From positions 1 through 50,748 of the forward strand of contig NZ_JNKN01000013.1 in the NCBI RefSeq assembly GCF_000702065.1: a DNA stretch of 50,748 nt. Reading direction: 5' to 3'. The position numbers were made by a program, and so were the translations under genes. Of the stretch, positions 15,086 to 23,360 are shown piece by piece; position 1 is the first letter of the stretch, and each line of letters starts with the position of its first letter. The notes under the pieces were generated by a model. It was not told where the DNA came from, searched no databases, and was given only the letters and a program-made list of their open reading frames with translations. This stretch comes from Kandleria vitulina DSM 20405 (lineage in GTDB: Bacteria; Bacillota_I; Bacilli_A; Erysipelotrichales; Coprobacillaceae).

Positions 15086-16116
15086 TACTTAACCTCTTTT
15101 CTATCGCCGTACATTTTATCGTAATAGTTCTGGTAGTCACCTGAAATAATGTCTTCCCACCATTTCTTGTTTTCTAGATACCATTTGATTGTCTTCTTGA
15201 TACCATCTTCAAACTTAGTTTCAGGAAGCCATCCTAATTCGTTATGAATCTTAGTAGGATCAATTGCGTATCTCATGTCGTGACCTTTTCTATCTTCTAC
15301 ATGAGTAATTAATGATTCAGGTTTACCTAATTCTTTACAGATGATCTTAACAATTTCAATATTGCTCTTTTCATTATGACCACCTACGTTGTAGACTTCT
15401 CCAACTTTACCTTCATGAATAATTAAATCAATTGCTTTACAATGATCCTCTACATAAAGCCAGTCTCTTACGTTTAATCCTTCTCCATAAACTGGTAAAG
15501 GCTTATCATTAAGGGCATTGGCAATCATTAATGGGATAAGCTTTTCAGGGAAATGATATGGTCCATAGTTGTTACTGCAACGAGAAATAGTAACAGGTAA
15601 ACCATAAGTTCTATGATAAGCTAATACCAATAAATCAGCACCAGCCTTAGAAGAAGAATAAGGTGAAGAAGTATGAATAGGTGTATCTTCAGTAAAGAAT
15701 AAATCAGGTCTATCTAAAGGAAGATCACCATATACTTCATCAGTTGAAACCTGATGATATCTCTTAATACCATACTTTCTACATGCATCCATTAATGTAG
15801 ATGTACCAATAATATTTGTCTGTAAGAAAATCTCTGGATTTTCAATTGATCTATCTACATGAGATTCAGCCGCAAAGTTAACTACTACATCAGGATGTTC
15901 TTCTTCAAATAACTTATAGACACCTTCTCTATCAGTAATATCAAGCTTTACAAATCTAAAGTTTGGATTATCCATAACAGGTTCCAAAGTTGATAAGTTT
16001 CCTGCATATGTTAATGCATCAACACAGATAATTCTATAATCTGGATACTTCTTTAACATATGAAAAACAAAGTTTGAGCCAATAAACCCAGCTCCGCCAG
16101 TAACGATAATATTCAT
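15085..16116 (-). CDS. rfbB: dTDP-glucose 4,6-dehydratase
   Basis: RfbB/RmlB, 343 residues, converts dTDP-glucose to dTDP-4-keto-6-deoxyglucose with bound NAD. Motifs: GGAGFIGSNFVFHMLKKYP at the N-terminus, AAESHVDRSIENPEIF, the catalytic STDEVYGDL, and YSSSKAGADLLVLAYHRTYG with the active-site Tyr and Lys. The C-terminal GHDMRYAIDPTKI is also typical. It lies 12 bases after rfbA and overlaps rfbD. Confidence 0.97.
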   Translation of the reverse strand: MNIIVTGGAGFIGSNFVFHMLKKYPDYRIICVDALTYAGNLSTLEPVMDNPNFRFVKLDITDREGVYKLFEEEHPDVVVNFAAESHVDRSIENPEIFLQTNIIGTSTLMDACRKYGIKRYHQVSTDEVYGDLPLDRPDLFFTEDTPIHTSSPYSSSKAGADLLVLAYHRTYGLPVTISRCSNNYGPYHFPEKLIPLMIANALNDKPLPVYGEGLNVRDWLYVEDHCKAIDLIIHEGKVGEVYNVGGHNEKSNIEIVKIICKELGKPESLITHVEDRKGHDMRYAIDPTKIHNELGWLPETKFEDGIKKTIKWYLENKKWWEDIISGDYQNYYDKMYGDRKEVK

Positions 16117-16128
16117 TTTAATCTCCTT

Positions 16129-17007
16129 TTAATCCATGTATTTTCCATCAATAACATCTTTTAAGTAAGCACCATACTGGTTCTTCTTTAAAAGTTCATA
16201 TCTCTCAATTAATTCATCTTTTGAGATCCAGCCATTATTATAAGCAATCTCTTCAAGACAAGCAATCTTTCTATGCTGGTGTGTTTCAACAGTCTTTACA
16301 AAGTTAGTTGCATCAACTAGTGATTCATGTGTACCTGTATCTAACCAAGTGAATCCTTGTCCTAATAGTTCTACATTAAGCTTACCTTTTTCAAGATAAA
16401 TCTTATTTAAATCAGTAATCTCTAATTCACCTCTAGCGCTAGGCTTAATAGTTTTAGCATACTCTACGACATTCTTGTCATAGAAGTATAAACCTGTAAC
16501 CGCATAGTTTGATTTAGGCTGAGCTGGTTTTTCTTCAATAGAAACAGCTTTACCTTCATCGTTGAATTCTACAATACCAAAACGTTCAGGATCATCTACA
16601 TAATAACCAAAGACTGTAGCTCCTTCATCTCTAGAAGCAGCAGCTTTTAATCTTTTTACTAGACCATGTCCATGGAAAATATTATCTCCTAAAATCATGG
16701 CACATGAATCTCCGTCAATGAAGTCTTCACCTAATAAGAATGCCTGAGCAAGTCCATCAGGACTAGGCTGTACTTTATACTGTAATGAGATTCCAAACTG
16801 ATGCCCATCTCCTAATAACTCTTCAAAACGAGGTGTATCATTTGGAGTTGAGATAATAAGGATATCCTTAATACCTGCCTGCATCATAATGCTTAATGGA
16901 TAATAAATCATTGGTTTATCATAGATAGGCAATAACTGCTTACTAGTAACCATTGTTAATGGGTAGAGTCTTGTTCCACTCCCCCCTGCGAGAATAATAC
17001 CTTTCAT
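16129..17007 (-). CDS. rfbA: Glucose-1-phosphate thymidylyltransferase
   Basis: RfbA/RmlA, 292 residues, forms dTDP-glucose from dTTP and glucose-1-phosphate, the entry to dTDP-L-rhamnose. The nucleotide-binding signature is [16 protein letters not shown] with the downstream [29 protein letters not shown] and [13 protein letters not shown] are also conserved. AAAGGAGAG precedes ATG 17007. It is the first gene of the rhamnose operon. The pathway feeds the rhamnosyltransferase-like enzymes further upstream (18808-19752, 21557-22489, 24814-25989). Confidence 0.97.
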   Translation of the reverse strand: MKGIILAGGSGTRLYPLTMVTSKQLLPIYDKPMIYYPLSIMMQAGIKDILIISTPNDTPRFEELLGDGHQFGISLQYKVQPSPDGLAQAFLLGEDFIDGDSCAMILGDNIFHGHGLVKRLKAAASRDEGATVFGYYVDDPERFGIVEFNDEGKAVSIEEKPAQPKSNYAVTGLYFYDKNVVEYAKTIKPSARGELEITDLNKIYLEKGKLNVELLGQGFTWLDTGTHESLVDATNFVKTVETHQHRKIACLEEIAYNNGWISKDELIERYELLKKNQYGAYLKDVIDGKYMD

Positions 17008-17047
17008 ATAACTTCTCTCCTTTATTTTGAACTATATAAAAAGTAAA

Positions 17048-17066
17048 CCATGACGTTACGTCATGG
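17048..17066. terminator. Hairpin between the DUF2513 gene and rfbA
   Basis: A perfect palindrome CCATGACG-TTA-CGTCATGG. On the minus strand it leads into TTTACTTTTT, so it may terminate the DUF2513 transcript, or act as a leader hairpin 41 bases before rfbA. The T-tract is imperfect. Confidence 0.6.
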
Positions 17067-17118
17067 TCAATGGTTATTCTAAATCTTAGTTAATTTTTTG
17101 TTTTTATCATTTGCAAGT

Positions 17119-17484
17119 TTAAAGCGCCTTTATCGAAGCCGCCAACAATTCCGAGGCTATGGTTTTAACAACTTCCAATGTAAAAGGCAGAGCTTTGTCT
17201 TTAATTTTCTTCTTGACTTTATTCCATGTAGTATCTTCTCTAATTTTATCTAAGAAATCATGTCCTTCCCAAGTTAATGAACCAACTGAAAAAAGGTATA
17301 ATGTGTTGTCAGCATAATGAGCATTATAGGAATCAATCAATCCAGCTTCATATAAAATTTTACAATGATACGCAATTTGTAAATTATCATAGTTTTCTAG
17401 TTGAAGATTTAATAATGCCGTATCAATATACAGTTCTTCGATTTTAAATAAAATTTTTCTGCATAAATCCATATCTCTTTTCAA
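17119..17484 (-). CDS. DUF2513 protein with TTG start
   Basis: This 121-residue protein starts at TTG (17484), with GAGGAGG eight bases upstream and the canonical DUF2513 beginning MKRDMDLCRKILFKIEE. The middle has YHCKILYEAGLIDSY and SLTWEGHDFLDKIRED, a likely winged-helix layout with WEGHDFL conserved in the family. DUF2513 proteins are common in prophages and mobile regions; function unknown. It has its own promoter and is unrelated to sugar metabolism, so it looks like a hitchhiker between the rhamnose operon and the glycosyltransferases. The last 25 residues are hydrophobic (LPFTLEVVKTIASELLAASI). Confidence 0.8.
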   Translation of the reverse strand: MKRDMDLCRKILFKIEELYIDTALLNLQLENYDNLQIAYHCKILYEAGLIDSYNAHYADNTLYLFSVGSLTWEGHDFLDKIREDTTWNKVKKKIKDKALPFTLEVVKTIASELLAASIKAL

Positions 17485-17793
17485 ATTGAGTACCTCCTCA
17501 AAGGTAAATTATATTTGAAATCGCTAATCTATCAATGAATACAATAGGAATAAGTGATTATTCCAAAAAAGGAGATCTACTAAAATATCCCAATCGTATA
17601 TGAATACGGATGATATTCCAAACTGTGGGAAATCATCTTTCTGTTACTTTCAGCGAGATACTGGAAATTATTTTCAGGACACGCCCTTTTTTTGATTTAC
17701 GGGAAATAAATAATAAACAAGAATAATATTTCTTAAATATCTGCTCATTAATAATGAATAACTCTTTCAAAATTATTTATTCTAAACTAAGAC
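17485..17793. other. 309-base gap, no gene seen
   Basis: Apart from the DUF2513 promoter, this stretch holds two imperfect inverted repeats: GGAATAA/TTATTCC at 17550-17567 and GATGATATTCC / GGGAAATCATC around 17608-17635. No open frame with a ribosome site was found and the repeats have no T-tract. It could be scar sequence separating the rfb block from the polysaccharide locus. Confidence 0.5.
17508..17535 (-). promoter_or_regulatory. Promoter of the DUF2513 gene
   Basis: On the minus strand TTGATA (17530-17535) and TATAAT (17508-17513) are 16 bases apart and 24 bases ahead of the TTG start codon. Confidence 0.65.
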
Positions 17794-18786
17794 TTATCTA
17801 TATAAAATCTTACACAAAACAAATAACACTAAATATAGTCGAAGTTTTAACAATGTAAATACAACTTTTGATTTAAAATCCAAATCACTTTTTCTTGTTT
17901 TCGTGTTTTTAATAATTTTACGTGCCCTTTTACATATTTTCTTAAACTGTGAAAAAGTACACGTATTTCCATATGCAAAACCGGCAATAATAGACTCTGC
18001 ACAATAATTCATTATACGTCTAGAATAAACATCGAAATAAGTAGATCTAACACCTTTTTCAGTCATAAGATCATTTTCAACTTTTAATGCCTTATATATT
18101 CCATCTAATCTATTTTGATTTAATTTTGCAGAAGAGCTATGTTCATATCGTCTCATCCAAACATAGTAACTATGTGGATTCATTGCAATAGTTTTAGCAT
18201 CTTTATACGCAGAAAGATTAAATAATGTATCTTCATGTCCATGTCTTAATGTTTCATCAAAACGAATATTATGTTCATCCAAGAAAGACTTTCTATACAT
18301 TCCAGTCCATACACCATTACTCTCTCTAATTTCTTCATAATGATTATAAATATCATCATCATAATAAGCGATTTCTTTCTTTGGTTGATAAACATCTCTA
18401 TGTATTGTTTTATCATGATCTAAGACTAAATATTCTCGTCCAAATCTAACAACATCAGCGTCATATTTTTTTGCAATTTTATAGTTTTCACCAACAAACC
18501 CTTCATGACAAATATCATCATTATCCATAAAAGTAATATATTCACCCTTAGCATGTTGCAACGCAAAATTTCTTGCAGAACACATTCCACCATTTGGTTT
18601 ATGATATGTAACAATTTTAGAATACTCTTTTTGAAGCTCATCACAAATTTTACCACTTGAATCAGTTGAACCATCATCAATAAGCATGATTTCAAAATCA
18701 TCTAGAGGATCTTTTAAGATACTTTCAACTGCAGTTCTAACATACTTTTCTGAATTATAAACTGGTATAATTACACTTACTTTCAT
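17794..18786 (-). CDS. Family 2 glycosyltransferase
   Basis: This is a 330-residue GT-A inverting glycosyltransferase. The N-terminal nucleotide-sugar fold has VSVIIPVYNSEKYVRTAVES (3-22), MLIDDGSTDSS (about 34-44), GGMCSARNFALQHAKGEY and the metal-binding YITFMDNDD (about 88-96). The C-terminal 100 residues are basic (RARKIIKNTKTRK) and end in a hydrophobic LRLYLVLFVLCKIL segment that may associate with the membrane. It is the last gene of the long minus-strand run that includes the SDR, cytidylyltransferase and LicD genes. Sugar donor unknown. Confidence 0.9.
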   Translation of the reverse strand: MKVSVIIPVYNSEKYVRTAVESILKDPLDDFEIMLIDDGSTDSSGKICDELQKEYSKIVTYHKPNGGMCSARNFALQHAKGEYITFMDNDDICHEGFVGENYKIAKKYDADVVRFGREYLVLDHDKTIHRDVYQPKKEIAYYDDDIYNHYEEIRESNGVWTGMYRKSFLDEHNIRFDETLRHGHEDTLFNLSAYKDAKTIAMNPHSYYVWMRRYEHSSSAKLNQNRLDGIYKALKVENDLMTEKGVRSTYFDVYSRRIMNYCAESIIAGFAYGNTCTFSQFKKICKRARKIIKNTKTRKSDLDFKSKVVFTLLKLRLYLVLFVLCKILYR

Positions 18787-18807
18787 TTTATTCTCCTCAT
18801 CAATGCA

Positions 18808-19752
18808 TCACATCCAAATTTTTTCCCAAATAATGTTTGAAGAAAATGGATACAAATCATATTTTGAATAGATTTTAATTCTTTTCATTTTAGAAAATGA
18901 ATTCAAACAAGATAATTCTTTAATAAAATTATAGTTTTTATCTTCTTTATCTATATACTTTAATAATTCTTTAGCGAAATTTACACGTCTATTTCTAATA
19001 GATTTTTTAATATCAATAGATTTTTTAAAATGAATGATTTCTCTCAATAATTTACGATAACCAACTTTCAATGAACTTCCTGACGCATTATTTCCATGCT
19101 GACGATATTTTAATGTACAATTAGGCAATACACCCAAAACACCGCATTGTGATGCAATTAATGCGAACCACCAATCATGCATGTAAATATTGCTTAAATC
19201 GACTTTTTCTAAAGATAATTCTTTTAATCGATTGTTAATCATACTAGTACAACCAATCACAAAATTTCGTTTTAATAAATGCCTTACTGATGTATCAGCA
19301 TAATCAATTTTTTTATACTTGAAATATGAATCAAATAATATCCCTAATTTATGATCAACAAGCTCTACATCACTACATATGAGAACAGGAATATCTTTGC
19401 TAGTTTCACGATGTAACATTGCTTCATACGTTTTTTCAATCTTAAAATTATACCAATAATCATCTTGATCACAAAACATATAATAATTTGAATTAACATT
19501 AGAAAGAAGATACATAAAATTATTTACAGGACCTCCAGTAGAATTAGATCCTATAAATTCAAATAAATCTGGGTATCTTCCAACATACTTGTTAATAATA
19601 CTAACAGTATTGTCTTTAGAACCATCATCATGAATATATACCTTAAAATCATGTGATGTTTGACTAACAAGACTATCTAATTGCGTTTCAAGATATTTTT
19701 CACCATTATAGGTTGCTAATAATACTGCAATTTGTTTCTTATTGTTTATCAT
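18808..19752 (-). CDS. Family 2 glycosyltransferase, rhamnosyltransferase-like
   Basis: This 314-residue GT2 resembles rhamnosyltransferases of rhamnan and capsule loci: AVLLATYNGEKYLETQLDSL (9-28), VYIHDDGSKDNT, GGPVNNFMYLL, and YYMFCDQDDYW (about 91-101), where CDQDDxW is characteristic. Further along, MHDWWFALIASQ and LKYRQHGNNASG are shared with the damaged paralogue at 21557-22489. With rfbABCD adjacent, dTDP-L-rhamnose is the likeliest donor. It lies 21 bases upstream of the next GT2 gene. Confidence 0.87.
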   Translation of the reverse strand: MINNKKQIAVLLATYNGEKYLETQLDSLVSQTSHDFKVYIHDDGSKDNTVSIINKYVGRYPDLFEFIGSNSTGGPVNNFMYLLSNVNSNYYMFCDQDDYWYNFKIEKTYEAMLHRETSKDIPVLICSDVELVDHKLGILFDSYFKYKKIDYADTSVRHLLKRNFVIGCTSMINNRLKELSLEKVDLSNIYMHDWWFALIASQCGVLGVLPNCTLKYRQHGNNASGSSLKVGYRKLLREIIHFKKSIDIKKSIRNRRVNFAKELLKYIDKEDKNYNFIKELSCLNSFSKMKRIKIYSKYDLYPFSSNIIWEKIWM

Positions 19753-19767
19753 TTGTATTCCAACTTT

Positions 19768-20808
19768 CTATTCGTTCTTCATATACATAGATAGATTATC
19801 AAACATTTGTTTTAAGTCTTTTTCTGGTTTCCATCCTAAAGATTGAATCTTAGTAGTATCTAAATTCATCTTTAATGTGTTGGCATAACCAAATTTAGAT
19901 AAGTCTTCTTCTACTTCAACTTTCACTTTGATATTGCCTTTGGCAATATCATTAGCTACAAGTTCAGCCATTTCAAAGATAGAACAGTAAGTTGCTTCGT
20001 TTGCAACATTATATGCCTGTCCTGCTTCACCTTTTGTTAAAGCAATTAAGATAGATGCAACAGCGTCTGCTACATAGAGATAGTTACGTTTAGTTTCACC
20101 TTTTGTGTGAAGTACAATATCTCTTCCTTCAATTGCACATCTTGCAAACTCCGCAAATACGCGACCATCATTATATAAAACACCAGGTCCAAATGTCTGA
20201 GTCAAACGCAATACCTTCACTGGTACATCATATTCTTTCGCATATGATGTACATAAGTTTTCAGCCATACGTTTACTGATTGGATAACAGTTTCTAACTA
20301 CAGTAGTATCTAAATTTGTAGGATGATCTTCTCTGATTTTTTCATCAGTAGAAGGTGTCCCGTATACTTCCATAGTAGATAAGAAAATCATGCCTTTTAC
20401 GGCTTTTTCTTTTGCAATAGAAAGAATATTTTGTGTACCTTTTAATGTTGTATTGATAGTCTCAACTGGCTTTTCTACAAATAGTTTACTTGAAGTCTGA
20501 CTTGCAGTATGGATGATGTAATCTACATCAAAATCAAAAGTATCAAACTTCATGATGTCCATAATGACAAACTGTAGTTTGTCATTATCTAGGAAGTCAT
20601 TGAAGATTTTTTTAGCTTTTTCTTCATTTCTAATAGCCGCATATACTTTTATATCACGTGCTAATAAAGCTTTAACAACTAAAGTACCAATTAGTCCTGT
20701 TGCTCCAGTAACTAATACTGATTTATTGACAAACTGATTCCAATCAATAGCTTCATTGTTTACAATCTGTTCAATATCTGCATTTACATATTTATTTGAA
20801 TCAAACAT
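19768..20808 (-). CDS. Extended SDR: NAD-dependent sugar epimerase/dehydratase
   Basis: This 346-residue extended short-chain dehydrogenase has NAD-binding TGATGLIGTLVVKALLARD (about 34-52), FLSTMEVYGTPS, the catalytic YPISKRMAENL (Tyr-X3-Lys, about 175-185) and LRLTQTFGPGVLYNDGRVF. The first 25 residues precede the Rossmann fold and are unlike RfbB. It is next to an IspD/TarI-like cytidylyltransferase (10-base gap), so it may modify a CDP-linked sugar or alditol, but a nucleoside-diphosphate sugar epimerase role is equally possible. It differs from TarJ, which is a medium-chain dehydrogenase. Confidence 0.85.
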   Translation of the reverse strand: MFDSNKYVNADIEQIVNNEAIDWNQFVNKSVLVTGATGLIGTLVVKALLARDIKVYAAIRNEEKAKKIFNDFLDNDKLQFVIMDIMKFDTFDFDVDYIIHTASQTSSKLFVEKPVETINTTLKGTQNILSIAKEKAVKGMIFLSTMEVYGTPSTDEKIREDHPTNLDTTVVRNCYPISKRMAENLCTSYAKEYDVPVKVLRLTQTFGPGVLYNDGRVFAEFARCAIEGRDIVLHTKGETKRNYLYVADAVASILIALTKGEAGQAYNVANEATYCSIFEMAELVANDIAKGNIKVKVEVEEDLSKFGYANTLKMNLDTTKIQSLGWKPEKDLKQMFDNLSMYMKNE

Positions 20809-20818
20809 TATGATACCT

Positions 20819-21544
20819 CTAATCTAACCCATAAATTTGAGCATTTTCTTTTGCTTCAATGATTGCTCTCATTGTGTAGTAATCATCTGGAGTTGTAATC
20901 TTGATATTTTCGTATGGTCCATTAACGATATGAAGATCTTCTCCATAATGCTGCATCATTGTACAAGAATCAATGAATGTAGTAATACCTTCAGATAAAG
21001 CTTTTTCATGTTTACTTAAGATATCATCTAACCAGAAGCTCTGTGGAGCTTTTGCAACACGTGAGTGTGCACGATCTGGTACAGTTGTAATCTTGTTTTC
21101 ATCATCAATGACAATGATTGTTTCTTTAACAATACCAACAGTAATCGCATTGCCATTTTCTCTTACACAATTGATATTATCAGTCAATAACTGTGAATTG
21201 ATAAGTGGTCTTACACCATCATGAATAAGAACAACACTTTCTTCATCTCCTGCTACTTCTTTAGCAGCACGTAATCCATTATAGATTGATAGCTGTCCTG
21301 TAGATCCTCCAGGAACAACTTTCTTTACTTTTGTGATATTGAATCTCTTGATTAGATCTTTTAAGTAATCTAACCATTCTTCTACACATGCAATAACAAT
21401 GGCATCAATGTCATCATTATGTTCAAAATATTCTAATGTATAAATAATAATTGGTTTATTATATACTTCTAAAAACTGCTTTGGTTTTTCTTTGGTGTGC
21501 ATTCTTGAACCGATACCACCTGCAAATATAACGCCTATGTTCAT
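20819..21544 (-). CDS. IspD/TarI-like cytidylyltransferase
   Basis: This 241-residue CTP-dependent nucleotidyltransferase starts NIGVIFAGGIGSRMHTKEKPKQFLEV, with the CTP-binding GGxGxRM and downstream Lys. Later motifs are SVVLIHDGVRPLI (about 103-115), TTVPDRAHSRVAKAPQSF and ENIKITTPDDYYTM. IspD (isoprenoid) and TarI/Bcs1 (ribitol-5-phosphate) share this fold. Its location between a glycosyltransferase and an SDR in a surface polysaccharide locus favours TarI-like CDP-alditol synthesis over the isoprenoid pathway. Confidence 0.88.
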   Translation of the reverse strand: MNIGVIFAGGIGSRMHTKEKPKQFLEVYNKPIIIYTLEYFEHNDDIDAIVIACVEEWLDYLKDLIKRFNITKVKKVVPGGSTGQLSIYNGLRAAKEVAGDEESVVLIHDGVRPLINSQLLTDNINCVRENGNAITVGIVKETIIVIDDENKITTVPDRAHSRVAKAPQSFWLDDILSKHEKALSEGITTFIDSCTMMQHYGEDLHIVNGPYENIKITTPDDYYTMRAIIEAKENAQIYGLD

Positions 21545-21556
21545 GTTATAACCCCC

Positions 21557-22489
21557 TTAAAGCCAATTCATCAAGACATTAATAAATAATATCAATCGAT
21601 TAGTGTGTGCTTCTTTTCGTATTCTCTTATTTGATAACAATTTAAATTTAGTAGAGATACTTGTGTCATACTTAGCGATAACAGATAAAACATCATGATC
21701 CTCTTTATTCATATTCGGGAATCTTTTTAATAATTCTTTTGCTGTAGTAGATCTATTTTTTTCTTCTTTCTTTTTCTTGTATGACTTTTTAAATTGTTTC
21801 AATTTACTTAAAAATGAATCATTAGATAATCCGACCGTATTATTTTGATGAATACGGTAATCAATATATGAATTATTATCATATATAACTTCTATATAAC
21901 TTCTCCAAATAAATTCGCCGTTAACATAATCCAAGTGTCATGCATTCGCAATGTTTGAGAAGAAGGACGAGATTCCTGTTTTATGATAATATCTCTTAAT
22001 TGCTTATTCATTACCATGGTACAACCAGAAATATAATTGTGCATAACAACGCACAGTAAATTATGTTGCGGTTCATGATTGAATCGCATATTTGTTTCTT
22101 GTCCATCTACATAAAGCGTCTGATTCGAACAATATAAAATAAGGCTTTTTACATCCTTTTTCTTCAATTTGTCTGACTGCTTCAATTACTTTGTTTTCTT
22201 TCCAGATGTCATCTTGATCACAGAAAGCGTAATAATCATGATTTGGAGTATTATAAATTAATTCCATAAAGCTACCGGCAGGACCAAGATTTTTGTTATC
22301 TTGAATAAAATGAATACAAGGATATTTTTTCATATATTCCTGAATAATAGATTTTGTCTTATCTTTTGAGCCATCATCTCTTACATAGATTTCAATATTT
22401 ATACCCTTTTGATTAAGCAATGAATCAATTTGCTGAGATACATATTTTTCACCATTATAAGTGCTCATTAAAATACCAACTGTATTCAT
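21557..22489 (-). pseudogene. Family 2 rhamnosyltransferase-like gene with two frameshifts
   Basis: Three overlapping reading frames together spell one GT2 of about 305 residues, a paralogue of 18808-19752. Piece 1 (22489 to about 22140) has VGILMSTYNGEKYVSQQIDS and YAFCDQDDIW. Piece 2 (about 22136 to 21890) has LYCSNQTLYVDG and MHDTWIMLTANLFGEVI. Piece 3 (21890 to 21557) has YDNNSYIDYRIHQNNTVG. The first shift is one extra A in a four-A run (22136-22139, plus strand). The second is a perfect 11-bp tandem duplication of TATATAACTTC (21882-21892 and 21893-21903). Removing one base and one copy restores the family sequence. The two changes total +12, so the last piece is back in the first frame. 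It may be dead, or switchable by slippage. Confidence 0.9.
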
Positions 22490-22491
22490 CT

Positions 22492-23337
22492 TTAATCCTC
22501 ATCCTTAAACTTAACAATTTCAGGCGCATGATTATATCTTTTCTCTACCGGTGGGAGCTGCATATAATCCCCATAAAGATTAGTTAATACCTCTCTCATA
22601 TTGTTTGGCATATACATTTTTCTACCATTGAATTCAACTTCTTCTAATGGATCTAAATCAGAACGTGCATGAATTGTAGTAAACGGCTGTGTTCCACAGA
22701 AGAATCCAATTCTTTTTGTTTCTACATCATCATACATACGTAGATACTTCATTGCTTTCTGATAACATTTTTCAGGAGTAAATCCCAAAATTTTTAAACC
22801 AAAGTGGGCAATATAAGATACCGCTGTTATTAAAGCATTCTTTACTTTTCCAAAATGAAGAACAGGTTTTGGATTTAAACTCATAATCATAAGTTTTTGC
22901 CATGTCCATGCTCTTTTTCCTTGTTTATGCATTGCTTTATCATCATCAGCAATATTATCAAATGGGAAAATATCTAAAAATATTCCTGTTGGATAAGTAA
23001 CATTCAGTGCATTTCTATCACGAAAAGCAGTTCCTTTTTTACTCCAATGTGCATTAAAAATAGTACAATCTGGATACATTCCTGCAGTAACAATATCATA
23101 TTTATCTGCATATTCTTTGTTTGCAATTTCTACAAACTTTTCATAATCTTTTCTAAGCATTCCTACATCAATATCATCATCCCAAGGAATCATACCTTTA
23201 TGACGAATAGCACCTAAACCAGTGCCACTAACAGTAAAATATTTAAGATTATTTTCTTCGCATATCTTAATAAAATCATCTAAAATGGATAATTCTACTT
23301 CTTGTACTTTTTTTAATACATCATCTGTATATTTCAT
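22492..23337 (-). CDS. LicD family phosphotransferase (first copy)
   Basis: This 281-residue LicD-type nucleotidyltransferase-fold protein should transfer a phospho-substituent (phosphocholine in the founding LicD; ribitol- or glycerol-phosphate in relatives) from a CDP donor to the glycan. The signature is TVSGTGLGAIRHKGMIPWDD with DIDVGM (about 35-61), plus TGIFLDIFPFDNIADD. ATG 23337 (AGGTGA upstream, spacing five) starts the common LicD N-terminus MKYTDDVLKKVQEVELSILD; a GTG nine bases earlier is less likely. It lies just upstream of the damaged GT2 and downstream of the flippase. Confidence 0.9.
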   Translation of the reverse strand: MKYTDDVLKKVQEVELSILDDFIKICEENNLKYFTVSGTGLGAIRHKGMIPWDDDIDVGMLRKDYEKFVEIANKEYADKYDIVTAGMYPDCTIFNAHWSKKGTAFRDRNALNVTYPTGIFLDIFPFDNIADDDKAMHKQGKRAWTWQKLMIMSLNPKPVLHFGKVKNALITAVSYIAHFGLKILGFTPEKCYQKAMKYLRMYDDVETKRIGFFCGTQPFTTIHARSDLDPLEEVEFNGRKMYMPNNMREVLTNLYGDYMQLPPVEKRYNHAPEIVKFKDED

Positions 23338-23360
23338 TTCATTCACCTATTTTCTATCAT

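Noticed and set aside
17048-17066. Riboswitch or attenuator ahead of rfbA
   Set aside because: It is one simple 8-bp palindrome without alternative pairing; a weak terminator of the DUF2513 gene is simpler.
20819-21544. Housekeeping IspD
   Set aside because: The fold fits, but the position inside a glycosyltransferase/LicD operon favours a TarI-like role; left as a family-level call.
21557-22489. Three separate small genes
   Set aside because: The pieces join into one GT2 with all motifs in order after correcting two defined frameshifts.
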